A DNA stretch of 64,000 nucleotides, from contig NC_007761.1 of the NCBI RefSeq assembly GCF_000092045.1, forward strand, positions 2,173,001 to 2,237,000, written 5' to 3'. Made by a program: the position numbers and the translations under genes. Under the pieces are notes generated by a model. It saw only the letters and a list, made by a program, of their open reading frames with translations, did not search any database and was not told the DNA's origin. Of this stretch, positions 16,440 to 26,325 are shown piece after piece; within the stretch, counting starts at the first letter, position 1, and each line of letters starts with the position of its first letter. This stretch comes from Rhizobium etli CFN 42. Lineage in GTDB: Bacteria; Pseudomonadota; Alphaproteobacteria; Rhizobiales; Rhizobiaceae.

Positions 16440-18541
16440 CCCGCCCTCAGGAACCGGATCGCTTCGTCGCGGCGAAAGAGGTAGAGCAGGGTGCGGATCG
16501 CCTGTCCTCTTTCGCTGGTCAGTTCCGGATCGCGCTCGATGAGATAAGCCGCATCCTTGCGGGCGATCTCCAGCAGATCGGCATGCGCCTCGAGGCTGGC
16601 AATGCGAAAGCCCGGCGTGCCGGACTGGCGGGTGCCGAGCAATTCGCCTTCGCCGCGCAGCTTCAGATCCTCCTCGGCAATGCGGAAGCCATCCTCCGTT
16701 TCCCGCATGATCGACAGCCTGGCATGGCCTGTCTCGCCGAGCGGCCCCTTGTAGAGCAGGATGCAGGTCGAGGCCTCGTCGCCGCGTCCGACCCGGCCGC
16801 GCAGCTGGTGCAATTGCGCCAGACCGAAGCGTTCGGCATGTTCGATCACCATGATCGTCGCATCCGGCACATCGACGCCGACCTCGACGACAGTGGTGGC
16901 GACGAGCAGCCGGGTCTCGCCATTTTTGAACGCTACCATTGCCGCGTCCTTCTCCGGTCCGCTCATGCGGCCATGGATGAGGCCGATATCGGAGCCGAGC
17001 GCAGCTACGAGTGTGGCATGCCGCTCCTCGGCCGACATCAGGTCGAGCTCTTCGGATTCTTCGACCAGCGGGCAGATCCAGTAGGCCTTCTTGCCCTCAG
17101 CAAGCGCGCTTTGCAGCCGGCCGACAATTTCGCCGGTGCGCTCCATCGGCACCGTGATTGTCTGGATCGGCTTGCGGCCGACCGGTTTTTCCGTGAGCTT
17201 GGAAACGTCCATGTCGCCGAAGGCGGCGAGCACCAGCGTGCGCGGGATCGGCGTCGCCGTCATGACGAGCATATGCGGCGAGATGCCCTTTGCCGTCAGC
17301 CGGAGGCGCTGATGCACGCCGAAGCGATGCTGTTCGTCAACGACGGCCAGCATCAGCTTGTCGTACGTGACGCTGTCCTGGAAAAGCGCATGCGTGCCGA
17401 TAATGATCTGCGCCGCACCGGAGGCGATGCGCTCCAGGATCTCCTCCCTTTCGCGTCCCTTGGTCCGACCGGTCAGGACTTCGATGCCGAGGCCGGCGGA
17501 GGCGGCGAATTTTGAGATCGTCGCGTGGTGCTGGCGCGCCAGGATTTCGGTCGGCGCCATCAGTACCGCCTGGCCGCCGCTCTCGATCACCGCCGCCATC
17601 GCCATCAGCGCCACCAGCGTCTTGCCGGAGCCGACATCGCCCTGCAGCAGCCGCAGCATGCGCTCGGCGCCGGCCATGTCCTTCAGAATCTCGGCGATCG
17701 CATCGTTCTGGCTTGACGTGAGCGAGAAGGGCAACGCCTTCACGATCTTGCTGCTGACCGCACCGGTCGCATGCACCGGCTGGCCCGCCACTTTGTGGAG
17801 CCTCTGGCGCACCAGGCTGAGCGACAGTTGGCCGGCCAGAAATTCATCATAGGCAAGCCGCCTTCGGGCAGGGGCCTGCGGATCGACATCCGAGGGATCG
17901 CGCGGTTCGTGCAGCATATGAAAGCTGTCACGGATCGACGGCAGCCCCTGCTTCTGCGTCAGGGTCAAATCGATCCATTCCGGCATTTCCGGAAATCGCG
18001 GCAGGGCGGCGTCGATGATCTTTCGCAGCGTTTTCGGCGAAAGGCCGGCCGTCAGCGGATAGATCGGTTCGACGAGCGGCAGGCTCTCCACCTCCTCCGC
18101 TTTGACGATATAGTCGGGATGCACCATCGAGGCGCGGCCATTGAACCAATCGACCTTGCCGCTGACCGTCACCTCGGCGTCGACAGGGAGCTGCTTTTCC
18201 AGCCACGCAGCCTGTCCGCGGAAGAAGACCAGTGTCAGCTCGCCGGTCTCGTCATGCAGGAAGACGCGGTAGGGCACATTGCTTTTGCCGCGCGGCGGCA
18301 CCAGGTGGCGGTCGACGCGCGCGGTGATCGTTACGATTGCACCCTGCGGCGCCAAGCCTATCCCAGGCTGGTTGCGCCGGTCGATCAGCGAGAAGGGCGC
18401 ATGGAACAGAAGATCGATGACCCGGCAATCTTCCACCGTCTCGCGCCCGAACAGCTTGACGAGTAGTTCGGCGATCTTCGGGCCGACGCCCGGAAGGCCC
18501 GAAATGGGGGAAAACAGTGGATCGAGAATGGCGGGGCGCAT
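16436..18541 (-). CDS. recG: ATP-dependent DNA helicase RecG
   Basis: A 701-residue superfamily 2 helicase that remodels stalled replication forks and branch-migrates Holliday junctions. The N-terminal wedge/OB-fold domain includes LPGVGPKIAELL. The helicase core shows Walker A QGDVGSGKT (about residue 300), a DEQHRFGVHQR box II, TATPIPRTL, and the TTVVEVGVDVPDAT and QLRGRVGRG motifs V-VI. I used the ATG at 18541 because similarity to RecG begins at MRPAILDPLF; a start at 18586 would add 15 unlikely residues. Divergent from sdhE-mfd with a 92-base spacer. Confidence 0.95.
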   Translation of the reverse strand: MRPAILDPLFSPISGLPGVGPKIAELLVKLFGRETVEDCRVIDLLFHAPFSLIDRRNQPGIGLAPQGAIVTITARVDRHLVPPRGKSNVPYRVFLHDETGELTLVFFRGQAAWLEKQLPVDAEVTVSGKVDWFNGRASMVHPDYIVKAEEVESLPLVEPIYPLTAGLSPKTLRKIIDAALPRFPEMPEWIDLTLTQKQGLPSIRDSFHMLHEPRDPSDVDPQAPARRRLAYDEFLAGQLSLSLVRQRLHKVAGQPVHATGAVSSKIVKALPFSLTSSQNDAIAEILKDMAGAERMLRLLQGDVGSGKTLVALMAMAAVIESGGQAVLMAPTEILARQHHATISKFAASAGLGIEVLTGRTKGREREEILERIASGAAQIIIGTHALFQDSVTYDKLMLAVVDEQHRFGVHQRLRLTAKGISPHMLVMTATPIPRTLVLAAFGDMDVSKLTEKPVGRKPIQTITVPMERTGEIVGRLQSALAEGKKAYWICPLVEESEELDLMSAEERHATLVAALGSDIGLIHGRMSGPEKDAAMVAFKNGETRLLVATTVVEVGVDVPDATIMVIEHAERFGLAQLHQLRGRVGRGDEASTCILLYKGPLGETGHARLSIMRETEDGFRIAEEDLKLRGEGELLGTRQSGTPGFRIASLEAHADLLEIARKDAAYLIERDPELTSERGQAIRTLLYLFRRDEAIRFLRAG

Positions 18542-18633
18542 GCGGCCAAAATGCGATGAACAATGCGGCCTTGGCAAGGCTGACAAGCCGCTTTCGAGGG
18601 TCTATAGAGGCGCATCAACAGGAAGGTAATGCC

Positions 18634-18939
18634 ATGACAGGTGTCACGCTCACGAGTGCCGGTCTCGACCCGCGCCGCCGCCGGATCCTTTTCCGCTGCT
18701 GGCACCGCGGTATCCGCGAGATGGATCTGGTCTTCGGCCAGTTCGCCGAAGCCGAGATCGCGACGCTTTCGGACGCCGAGCTGGACGAGTTCGAGACGAT
18801 CATGGCCGAAGAGGATAATGATCTCGTCCGCTGGATCATGGGAACCTGGCCGGTGCCTGAGCGTTTCCAAACACCGATGTTTGCCCGCCTTGCCGCCTAC
18901 AAACCCGATTTCGACAAGCCCCTCAGGACGCCGGAATGA
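18634..18939 (+). CDS. sdhE: FAD assembly factor SdhE
   Basis: A 101-residue member of the SdhE/Sdh5 (formerly DUF339) family that promotes covalent flavinylation of succinate dehydrogenase. The hallmark RGxxE motif is present in CWHRGIREMD (about residues 27-36), followed by the typical LDEFETIMAEEDNDLVRWI helix. An AGGAAGG site precedes the ATG at 18634. The end overlaps mfd (ATGA), so both are translated from one message. The sdh genes themselves are not in this window. Confidence 0.9.
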   Translation: MTGVTLTSAGLDPRRRRILFRCWHRGIREMDLVFGQFAEAEIATLSDAELDEFETIMAEEDNDLVRWIMGTWPVPERFQTPMFARLAAYKPDFDKPLRTPE

Positions 18940-21900
18940 TCCCTGGTTTCGATGCGAAGAAGCTTGCGGCCGTTGCCGAGCCGCTGACGATCGGCAATGT
19001 GCCTACCGGTCTCGAACCGCTGCTGCTGGCCGAGCTTGCCCGAGCGGGAGAACCCGTCGCCTATGTCATGTCGGACGGCCACCGCATGGCCGATCTGGAA
19101 CAGATGCTCGGCTTCGTCGCCCCCGACATTCCGGTTCTCACCCTGCCGGCCTGGGACTGTCTGCCCTATGACCGCGTTTCGCCGAGCGCCGATACTTCGG
19201 CCCGCCGGCTTGCCGCGCTCGGCGGCCTCATCGCCCATCGCAAGAAGCCGCACGCCGCGATCGTGCTCGTCACCGCCAACGCCATGCTGCAGAAGGTGGC
19301 GCCGCATGATGTCATCGAAAGTCTGAGTTTTTCGGCCCGTCCCGGCAACCAGCTGCGCATGGATGATCTCGCAGGCCGCCTGGAGCGCAACGGCTTCGAC
19401 CGCGTCGCGACCGTGCGCGAGGTCGGCGAATATGCCGTGCGCGGCGGCATTCTCGATGTCTTCGTGCCGGGTTCGGAAGAGCCGGTCCGCCTTGATTTCT
19501 TCGGCGATACGCTGGAATCGATCCGCAGCTTCGACCCGGCGAGCCAGCGCACGACCGGCCAGGTGCGCTCGCTTGATCTCAATCCGATGAGCGAAGTGAC
19601 GCTGACGCCCGATACGATCAGCCGCTTCCGCAAGAACTATCTCTCGGCTTTCGGCGCGACGACGCGTGATGATGCGCTTTATCTCGCCGTCTCCGAAGGC
19701 CGCCGCTACCCGGGCATGGAGCATTGGCTGCCGCTCTTTTACGAGAAGCTCGATACCGTTTTCGATTATCTCAGCGGCTTCCGTGTCGTCACGGACCATA
19801 CGGTGCGTGAAGCAGCCGAAGAGCGCTCCAAGCTCGTCCTCGATTATTACGACGCCCGCCTGAATTCCGGCCAGCCGGCCAAGGGCCAGATGGCGCAGGG
19901 CACGCCCTACAAGCCGGTGACGCCGGGCCAGCTCTATCTCGACAGCAAGCATTTCACCAAAACCCTCGACGCGCTCGGCGCGATCCGCATCAGCCCGTTC
20001 AACGAGCATGAAGGCGAGGCGAGGCGGGTAATCAATGTCGACGCTCGCCAAGGTCAGCGCTGGGCACGCTCCAATGCCGAAGGCGGCGGCGATGCCGAGC
20101 GCGTCAATATCTTCGACATCGTCGTCAAGCATATCGCCGACCGCCGCGCCGCCGGCGCAAAAGTGCTCGTCACCGCCTGGACCGAGGGCTCGCTGGAACG
20201 CCTGCTGCAGGTGTTGAACGAACACGGCCTGGAAAAGGTCAAGCCTGTCGAGGCACTGAAGGATATACGCTCGCTGGAGAAAGGCGAGGCCGCTGCCGCG
20301 GTGCTCAATCTCGAATCGGGCTTCGAGGCGGGCGAGCTCGTCGTCATCGGCGAGCAGGATATTCTTGGCGACCGCATGGTCCGCCGTTCCAAGCGCCGCA
20401 AGCGCGCCGCCGATTTCATCTCGGAGGTCGCAGGCCTCGACGAGGGCTCGATCGTCGTTCATGCCGAACATGGCATCGGCCGCTTCATCGGGCTGAAGAC
20501 CATTGAGGCGGCGGGCGCCCCCCATGCCTGCCTCGAGCTGCAGTATGCCGACGAGGCCAAGCTTTTCCTGCCGGTCGAGAATATCGACCTTCTCTCCCGC
20601 TATGGCGGCGAGGGCACCGATGCCCAACTCGACAAGCTCGGCGGCGGCGCCTGGCAGATGCGCAAGGCCAAACTCAAGAAGCGGCTGCTCGATATGGCGG
20701 ACGCGCTGATCCGAATCGCCGCCGAGCGCCTGACTCGCCATGCGCCTGTTCTGACGACCCCGGACGGGCTTTACGACGAGTTTGCCGCCCGCTTCCCCTA
20801 TGACGAGACCGAGGACCAGGACAATGCCATCGAGGCGGTGCGCTCCGATCTCGGCGCCGGCCGGCCGATGGATCGCCTAGTCTGCGGTGACGTCGGCTTC
20901 GGCAAGACGGAAGTGGCGCTGCGCGCCGCCTTCGTCGCTGCGATGAACGGCGTCCAGGTTGCCGTCGTCGTGCCGACGACATTGCTTGCCCGCCAGCATT
21001 TCAAGACTTTTTCCGAGCGATTCCGTGGCCTGCCGGTGCGTGTCCAGCAGGCCTCCCGCCTTGTCGGCGCCAAGGATCTGGCGCTGACCAAGAAGGAAGT
21101 GGCGGACGGCAAGACCGACATCGTTGTCGGCACCCATGCGCTGCTCGGCGCCGGCATCAAGTTCGCCAATCTCGGCCTGCTCATCATCGACGAGGAGCAG
21201 CATTTCGGTGTCAAGCACAAGGAGCGGCTGAAGGAGCTGAAGAGCGACGTCCACGTGCTGACGTTGTCGGCAACACCGATCCCGCGCACGCTGCAGCTCG
21301 CCATGACCGGGGTGCGCGAGTTGTCACTGATCACCACGCCGCCGGTCGACCGCATGGCGGTGCGCACCTTCATCTCGCCCTTCGACAGTCTTGTCATCCG
21401 CGAGACACTGATGCGCGAGCACTATCGCGGCGGCCAGAGCTTCTACGTCTGCCCTCGGCTTGCCGATCTAGCGGATGTGCATGCCTTCCTGCAGTCCGAC
21501 GTGCCGGAGCTGAAGGTCGCCGTCGCCCACGGCCAGATGCCGGCCGGCGAATTGGAAGACATCATGAACGCCTTCTATGAAGGCCGCTATGACGTGCTGC
21601 TGTCGACCACCATCGTTGAGTCCGGCCTCGACGTGCCCACGGCCAATACGCTGATCGTCCACCGCGCCGACATGTTCGGCCTTGCCCAGCTCTACCAGCT
21701 GCGCGGCCGCGTGGGCCGCTCGAAAGTGCGCGCCTTCGCGCTATTCACCCTGCCTGTGAACAAGGTGCTGACGGCGACGGCCGAACGGCGGCTGAAGGTG
21801 CTGCAGTCGCTGGATACGCTCGGCGCCGGCTTCCAGCTGGCAAGCCATGACCTCGATATCCGCGGCGCAGGCAACCTGCTCGGCGAGGAGCAGTCCGGCC

Positions 21901-22439
21901 ACATCAAGGAAGTCGGCTTCGAGCTTTATCAGCAGATGCTGGAAGAGGCGGTCGCCGAGGTTAAGGGTGTCGACGAAATCCACGATACCGGCTGGTCGCC
22001 GCAAATCTCCGTCGGCACCACGGTGATGATCCCCGAGAACTATGTGCCTGACCTGCATCTGCGGATGGCGCTCTATCGCCGTCTCGGCGAAATCACTGAC
22101 CTCAAGGAGATCGACGGCTTCGGCGCCGAGATGATCGACCGCTTCGGGCCGATGCCGATCGAAGTCCAGCATCTGCTGAAGATCGTCTACATCAAGTCGC
22201 TTTGCCGCACCGCCAATGTCGAAAAGCTCGATGCCGGCCCGAAGGGCGTGGTCGTGCAGTTCCGCAACAAGGAATTCCCCAACCCGGCAAACCTCGTCGG
22301 CTATATCGGCAAGCAGGGCACGATGGCGAAGATCCGCCCCGATCACAGCCTGTTCCTGACCCGCGACCTGCCGACACCGGAAAAACGCCTGCAGGGCGCT
22401 GCCGTGATCATGACGCAACTGGCCGAGATGGCGAAATAG
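18936..22439 (+). CDS. mfd: Transcription-repair coupling factor Mfd
   Basis: A 1167-residue ATPase that displaces RNA polymerase stalled at DNA lesions and recruits UvrA. Domains in order: UvrB-like N-terminal module (about 1-350), RNA polymerase-interaction domain with DFISEVAGLDEGSIVVHAEHGIGRF (about 490), RecG-like translocase with Walker A CGDVGFGKTE, DEEQHFGV and TATPIPRTL (about 640-900), and the TRCF C-terminal regulatory domain. Length is close to E. coli Mfd (1148). It is coupled to sdhE. Together with uvrA at 32657-35578 it covers transcription-coupled repair. Confidence 0.97.
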   Translation: MIPGFDAKKLAAVAEPLTIGNVPTGLEPLLLAELARAGEPVAYVMSDGHRMADLEQMLGFVAPDIPVLTLPAWDCLPYDRVSPSADTSARRLAALGGLIAHRKKPHAAIVLVTANAMLQKVAPHDVIESLSFSARPGNQLRMDDLAGRLERNGFDRVATVREVGEYAVRGGILDVFVPGSEEPVRLDFFGDTLESIRSFDPASQRTTGQVRSLDLNPMSEVTLTPDTISRFRKNYLSAFGATTRDDALYLAVSEGRRYPGMEHWLPLFYEKLDTVFDYLSGFRVVTDHTVREAAEERSKLVLDYYDARLNSGQPAKGQMAQGTPYKPVTPGQLYLDSKHFTKTLDALGAIRISPFNEHEGEARRVINVDARQGQRWARSNAEGGGDAERVNIFDIVVKHIADRRAAGAKVLVTAWTEGSLERLLQVLNEHGLEKVKPVEALKDIRSLEKGEAAAAVLNLESGFEAGELVVIGEQDILGDRMVRRSKRRKRAADFISEVAGLDEGSIVVHAEHGIGRFIGLKTIEAAGAPHACLELQYADEAKLFLPVENIDLLSRYGGEGTDAQLDKLGGGAWQMRKAKLKKRLLDMADALIRIAAERLTRHAPVLTTPDGLYDEFAARFPYDETEDQDNAIEAVRSDLGAGRPMDRLVCGDVGFGKTEVALRAAFVAAMNGVQVAVVVPTTLLARQHFKTFSERFRGLPVRVQQASRLVGAKDLALTKKEVADGKTDIVVGTHALLGAGIKFANLGLLIIDEEQHFGVKHKERLKELKSDVHVLTLSATPIPRTLQLAMTGVRELSLITTPPVDRMAVRTFISPFDSLVIRETLMREHYRGGQSFYVCPRLADLADVHAFLQSDVPELKVAVAHGQMPAGELEDIMNAFYEGRYDVLLSTTIVESGLDVPTANTLIVHRADMFGLAQLYQLRGRVGRSKVRAFALFTLPVNKVLTATAERRLKVLQSLDTLGAGFQLASHDLDIRGAGNLLGEEQSGHIKEVGFELYQQMLEEAVAEVKGVDEIHDTGWSPQISVGTTVMIPENYVPDLHLRMALYRRLGEITDLKEIDGFGAEMIDRFGPMPIEVQHLLKIVYIKSLCRTANVEKLDAGPKGVVVQFRNKEFPNPANLVGYIGKQGTMAKIRPDHSLFLTRDLPTPEKRLQGAAVIMTQLAEMAK

Positions 22440-22455
22440 ACAAAGGAAAAGCGAG

Positions 22456-22923
22456 ATGGCGACATACGGCGCAACGATCGCCTGGCGGCGAAACGGCGAG
22501 ACCTTTACCGACAATCGCTACAGCCGCGTCCATCGCTGGACCTTCGATGGCGGCATCGAGGTGAGGGCGTCCTCGTCCGCGCATGTCGTTCCGCTGCCCT
22601 ATTCCGCCGAAGACGCCGTCGATCCCGAAGAGGCCTTCGTCGCCTCACTCTCCAGCTGCCATATGCTCTGGTTCCTGTCGATCGCCGCTAGGCAGGGCTT
22701 TTGCGTCGACAGCTACACCGATACCGCCGAGGGTGTCATCGAGAAGAATGGCGAAGGCCGTCTTGCCATGAGCCTGGTGACGCTAAAGCCGCATGTCGTC
22801 TTCAGCGGCGAAAAGCAGCCTTCGCTCAGCGAGCTCGAGGCCCTGCATCATCGCGCCCACGACGAATGTTTCATCGCCAATTCGGTGAAGAGCCAAGTGC
22901 GCTGCGTTCCGGTTCTGGGTTGA
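22456..22923 (+). CDS. OsmC-family protein (peroxide-protection fold)
   Basis: A 155-residue cytosolic protein of the OsmC/Ohr family, which reduces organic peroxides through two cysteines. Candidate residues are the Cys in LSSCHMLWF (about 70-72) and the Cys in the DECFIANSVK segment (about 137). The family helix LSSCHMLWFLS is intact. An AAAGGAAAAG site precedes the ATG. It follows mfd by 16 bases and could be read from the same transcript. Whether it acts on peroxides here is inferred from the fold and cysteines only. Confidence 0.85.
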   Translation: MATYGATIAWRRNGETFTDNRYSRVHRWTFDGGIEVRASSSAHVVPLPYSAEDAVDPEEAFVASLSSCHMLWFLSIAARQGFCVDSYTDTAEGVIEKNGEGRLAMSLVTLKPHVVFSGEKQPSLSELEALHHRAHDECFIANSVKSQVRCVPVLG

Positions 22924-22938
22924 GTCAAAGCCGCAGCT

Positions 22939-23495
22939 TCAGTCGACCGGTGGCTCCGACCAGCCGATCAGCTTTGCCCATTCATTGGCGCCGTCCATGA
23001 TGATGTCGAACACCGGGTCCTTGATGTCGCAGTAGAAATCGACGTCGTCGGGAAAACGTTGAGCGAGCCGCTGCTTGATCAAGGCATAGGCGTTGGCCGC
23101 CGTCGGATGAGCGCGAAGAAAATCGCGGCAGAGCAGGGCGTAGCGCTGATTGACCGGCCTCTTTGTCGAATATGCAGATTGGCGGCGCGTCCTCTGCTTC
23201 GATAGAAGGCCTTGCGCAATTCGCCTTCCGCGAGTTCAACTGCCGGAGGGCAGTGGTCGATAACGATTGGTCTGCGCTCGAAACCGGCCTGTTCGAAGGC
23301 GTCGACATCGATGTCGGCCAGATCGTCCACTGTCAGCTGAAGATCGATGATGTCCTTGGCAGGAAGACCGGGAATGGCCGTCGAGCCGATATGATGCAAA
23401 TAGGCTCCAGCAGGGGCTGCGCGCATAATGGCGCGCTTGAGCACTGCGAAATCCTCGACCCAACTCTGTCGCGGCTGCTCGATCTCGATTCGCAT
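22939..23495 (-). pseudogene. GrpB-family nucleotidyltransferase-like gene, frameshifted
   Basis: The frame starting at 23495 encodes a recognisable GrpB/UPF0157 N-terminus (YLHHIGSTAIPGLPAKDIID, then NLHIRQRGR) but loses the family sequence near 23150. In another minus-strand frame the missing part continues (NQRYALLCRDFLRAH, DDVDFYCDIKDPVFD, ending SEPPVD) to a stop at 22939. One missing base around 23149-23153 explains the break; restoring it gives about 185 residues, the family's usual length. It may be a recent pseudogene or a sequencing error. Function of the family is not established. Confidence 0.8.
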
Positions 23496-23503
23496 CGACA
23501 GCC

Positions 23504-24175
23504 TCAGTTGAGCCCTGATCGCGCCTCGGCCTTCGCCTTGGCGATATCGCGTAGCGCGTTCGCCAGGACATCGGGTGTCTGGGCGCCGCTGACAGCATAC
23601 TGCTGGTCGAAGATGAAAAACGGCACGCCGTTGACGCCCATCTCCTGCGCGGCCGCGATCTCCGCGACGATCAAATTGCTATCGGCATCGGAAGCGAGCA
23701 GCGAGGCGATGACCGAACGGTCGAGGCCGCCTTTCTCGGCAATATCGAGCAACACCGCATGGTCGCCGACGTTGCGGCCTTCCTCGAAATTCGCCTTGAA
23801 CAGCGCCGCGACGACCTTGTCCTGCTTCTCCCTGCCTTCGATCATCGCCCAGTGGATCAATCGATGGGCGTCGAGCGTATTCGGGCCGATCTTGATCGCC
23901 TCGAAATTGAAGGCGATGCCGATCTCGCGACCGTAATCGGTGAGCATCTTGTGAGCCTGCGCCACACGCTCTTCGCCGCCGAGCTTTTCAGCCAGCGCCT
24001 TCTTCTGGTCGACCCCTTCCTTGGGATAGTCTGGATTGAGCCGGTACGGCCGCCAGTTGATGTCGACGCCGATCTCGTCCTGCACTTCGGCAATGGCGAG
24101 TTCCAGCCGCGCCTTGCCGAGATAGCACCAGGGGCAGACGACATCCGAGACGACGTCGATGGTGATGCGCTCCAT
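23504..24175 (-). CDS. DsbA-family oxidoreductase, FrnE-like
   Basis: A 223-residue thioredoxin-fold protein of the DsbA/FrnE group. It has the redox motif CPWC at about residues 12-15, inside VSDVVCPWCYLGK, and the cis-proline segment GVNGVPFFIF near residue 178. No signal peptide is present, so it is probably cytosolic, unlike classical DsbA. The ATG at 24175 follows GAAGGAAC; an upstream ATG at 24211 was not used. It lies 8 bases downstream of the broken GrpB gene on the same strand. Substrates are unknown. Confidence 0.85.
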   Translation of the reverse strand: MERITIDVVSDVVCPWCYLGKARLELAIAEVQDEIGVDINWRPYRLNPDYPKEGVDQKKALAEKLGGEERVAQAHKMLTDYGREIGIAFNFEAIKIGPNTLDAHRLIHWAMIEGREKQDKVVAALFKANFEEGRNVGDHAVLLDIAEKGGLDRSVIASLLASDADSNLIVAEIAAAQEMGVNGVPFFIFDQQYAVSGAQTPDVLANALRDIAKAKAEARSGLN

Positions 24176-24235
24176 GATGATGTTCCTTCTGTGTGTCTCT
24201 GGAAGAGACATAGGGCCGAAGTGTTTCGGCCCCTT

Positions 24236-26038
24236 TTATTGGGCGCTTGTATCCCACCAGACCGGCAGCTGGTAGCCGTAAAGCGGTACCGTGTCGGGAT
24301 GGCCAATGCGCTTGCTGCGGGCAACCCATTGCTGGTCCATATGATACAGCGGCAGCACGTAATGGCTCGATAGTAGCAACCGGTCGTATGAGCGCACCGC
24401 GGCAGTGAAATCCTCGTTCGAGCGTGCCCGCAATACGTGATCAATCAGCGTGTCGAGATCGGGATCATTGGCGCCGGCAAAGCTGTCCTTGCCCTCCTGA
24501 GTGCGCGCAGCCGAAGACCAGCGGCCGAGTTGCTCGGTTCCAGGCGACAGCGACGAAGTATAGGACTTGATGATTATATCATAATCAAAGCTGTTGGTTC
24601 GGCTCTGGTACTGCGAATCATCGACAGTGCGAATTGAAGCCGCTATGCCGATCGTCTGCAGCGAACGCTGATAGGCGACGGCAAGCTTCTCCTGGTCGGC
24701 ATTCTGCGTCATGATCTCGAAGGTGAGTTGGCGGCCGGAGGCGTCAAGCATCTTGCCACCCCGGATCGTATAGCCGCCCTGATTCAACAACCCAACCGCC
24801 TGCTTCAGCACGTTGCGGTCACGGCCGGAGCCGTCGGTGACCGGCAGCTCATAACTGCCGTCGAGAATGTCGGGTGCGATTTTGTCCTTGATCGGCCCGA
24901 GCAACGCAATTTCCTTCGCATCGGCGGGAATGCCGAAGCTTGATAGATCGGAATTCTGCCAGAAGCTCTGGGTGCGCTTGTAGGCGCCGGAATAAAGGTT
25001 CTTGTTCGCCCATTCGAAATCGAACACCAGCGACAGGCCTTCGCGCACCTTCGCGTCGGTAAAGATCGGCCGGCGCGTGTTGAACACGAAGCCAAGCATG
25101 CCGCTTGGGAGTTTCGGCGTGAACACATCCTTGATCACGGTCCCGGAGGTGGCGGCGGGGAAATTGTAGGCATTGGCCCAATGGCCGGGATTGCCGTCGG
25201 GATAGAGGTCGACATCGCCCTTCTTGAAGGCTTCGAACAGCGTTGTGTCCTGCAGGAAATACTGGACAGTGATCTGGTCGTAATTGTCAGTCCCGACCTT
25301 CGCCGGAATGTCCTTGCCCCAGTAATTCGGATCCCGCTCATAGGTGATGCTCTCGCCGGGTTTCACCGTCTTCACCTTATAGGGACCGGAACCGACCGGC
25401 GGCGTCAGCGACGTGCGGTCGAAGGTTTCCGGATCGACCGCATGTTTCGGCAATACAGGGAAAAGGCCGAAAATCAGGGGCGTCTCGCGGTCAGCCTTTT
25501 CATTGAAAGTGAAGCGCACGCTGTGTTCACCAACCTTCTCCATCTTGCTGACGACTTTTAAGCGTTCGGAATAAGGCACGCGTCCCTTGTCTCGCATCAG
25601 CTCGAAGGTGAACATAACGTCTTCCGGCGTCACCGGCTGTCCGTCGGACCATTTCGCCTTCGGATTGAGGTTGAACTGGATGAAGCTCCTGTCCTCATCC
25701 CATTCGACCGTTTCGGCAAGTAGGCCGTAAAGCGTAAAGGGCTCGTCGCGGGAGCGCTGCATCAGCGATTCGTAGACGAGGTTCCCATATTCCGGATCCC
25801 ACATGCCGCGCGCTGTCGTGCGCATGCTCTTCAGGATGAACGGGTTGAGATTGTCGAAGGTGCCGACGACGCCATAGGTGATCTTGCCGCCCTTCTTCAC
25901 GTCGGGATTGACGTAGGGGAAGTGCTTATAGTCAGGCGGCAAGGCCGGCTCGCCATGCATCGCGATGCCGTGCAGCGGCTCGGCGGCGACGGTGCCACAT
26001 AGCAAGGAGAGGACGAGGGGGACGATGATCCGGAGCAT
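24236..26038 (-). CDS. Periplasmic oligopeptide-type binding protein, YejA-like
   Basis: A 600-residue extracellular solute-binding protein, family 5. The signal peptide (about 1-19, ending TVAA) precedes HGIAMHGEPALPPDYKHFPYVNPDVKKGG, the opening typical of YejA and related peptide/microcin C binding proteins. Other markers are the KWSDGQPVTPEDVMFTFE ligand-fold segment and a C-terminal LPVWWD. No permease or ATPase gene lies beside it, so it is an orphan that must use components encoded elsewhere, or is the first gene of an operon broken up here. The ligand is unknown. Confidence 0.85.
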   Translation of the reverse strand: MLRIIVPLVLSLLCGTVAAEPLHGIAMHGEPALPPDYKHFPYVNPDVKKGGKITYGVVGTFDNLNPFILKSMRTTARGMWDPEYGNLVYESLMQRSRDEPFTLYGLLAETVEWDEDRSFIQFNLNPKAKWSDGQPVTPEDVMFTFELMRDKGRVPYSERLKVVSKMEKVGEHSVRFTFNEKADRETPLIFGLFPVLPKHAVDPETFDRTSLTPPVGSGPYKVKTVKPGESITYERDPNYWGKDIPAKVGTDNYDQITVQYFLQDTTLFEAFKKGDVDLYPDGNPGHWANAYNFPAATSGTVIKDVFTPKLPSGMLGFVFNTRRPIFTDAKVREGLSLVFDFEWANKNLYSGAYKRTQSFWQNSDLSSFGIPADAKEIALLGPIKDKIAPDILDGSYELPVTDGSGRDRNVLKQAVGLLNQGGYTIRGGKMLDASGRQLTFEIMTQNADQEKLAVAYQRSLQTIGIAASIRTVDDSQYQSRTNSFDYDIIIKSYTSSLSPGTEQLGRWSSAARTQEGKDSFAGANDPDLDTLIDHVLRARSNEDFTAAVRSYDRLLLSSHYVLPLYHMDQQWVARSKRIGHPDTVPLYGYQLPVWWDTSAQ

Positions 26039-26325
26039 TCGGCAATCCTTGATCCGCGAAAAAAAAGTGCATGATTCATCGCGAGATTAGCATGGGGTCG
26101 ACCGATTCCAACAAGCAGGGGCGATTTCTTTGACTCGTCGATGAAATTGCCTCTTAAATTGCCAAAGAAAAGCTGGATATCTTGAACGCTGCGATGTAAC
26201 AGGTGGACCCGAAGTTTCGGGGTCATGCATTTGCCTTATTTTTCCATGAGGTGGAGTGCCGAACGACCCGATGGTTGGGGCGGCACGTCGCTGCTCCGAA
26301 CGGATATCAGGAGACGGAATTCGTT

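Noticed and set aside
16583..17515. Plus-strand frame of 310 codons inside recG
   Set aside because: Antisense shadow of RecG motifs.
18897..20741. Minus-strand frame of 614 codons opposite mfd
   Set aside because: Same reason: it lies wholly inside mfd and has no domain or ribosome site.
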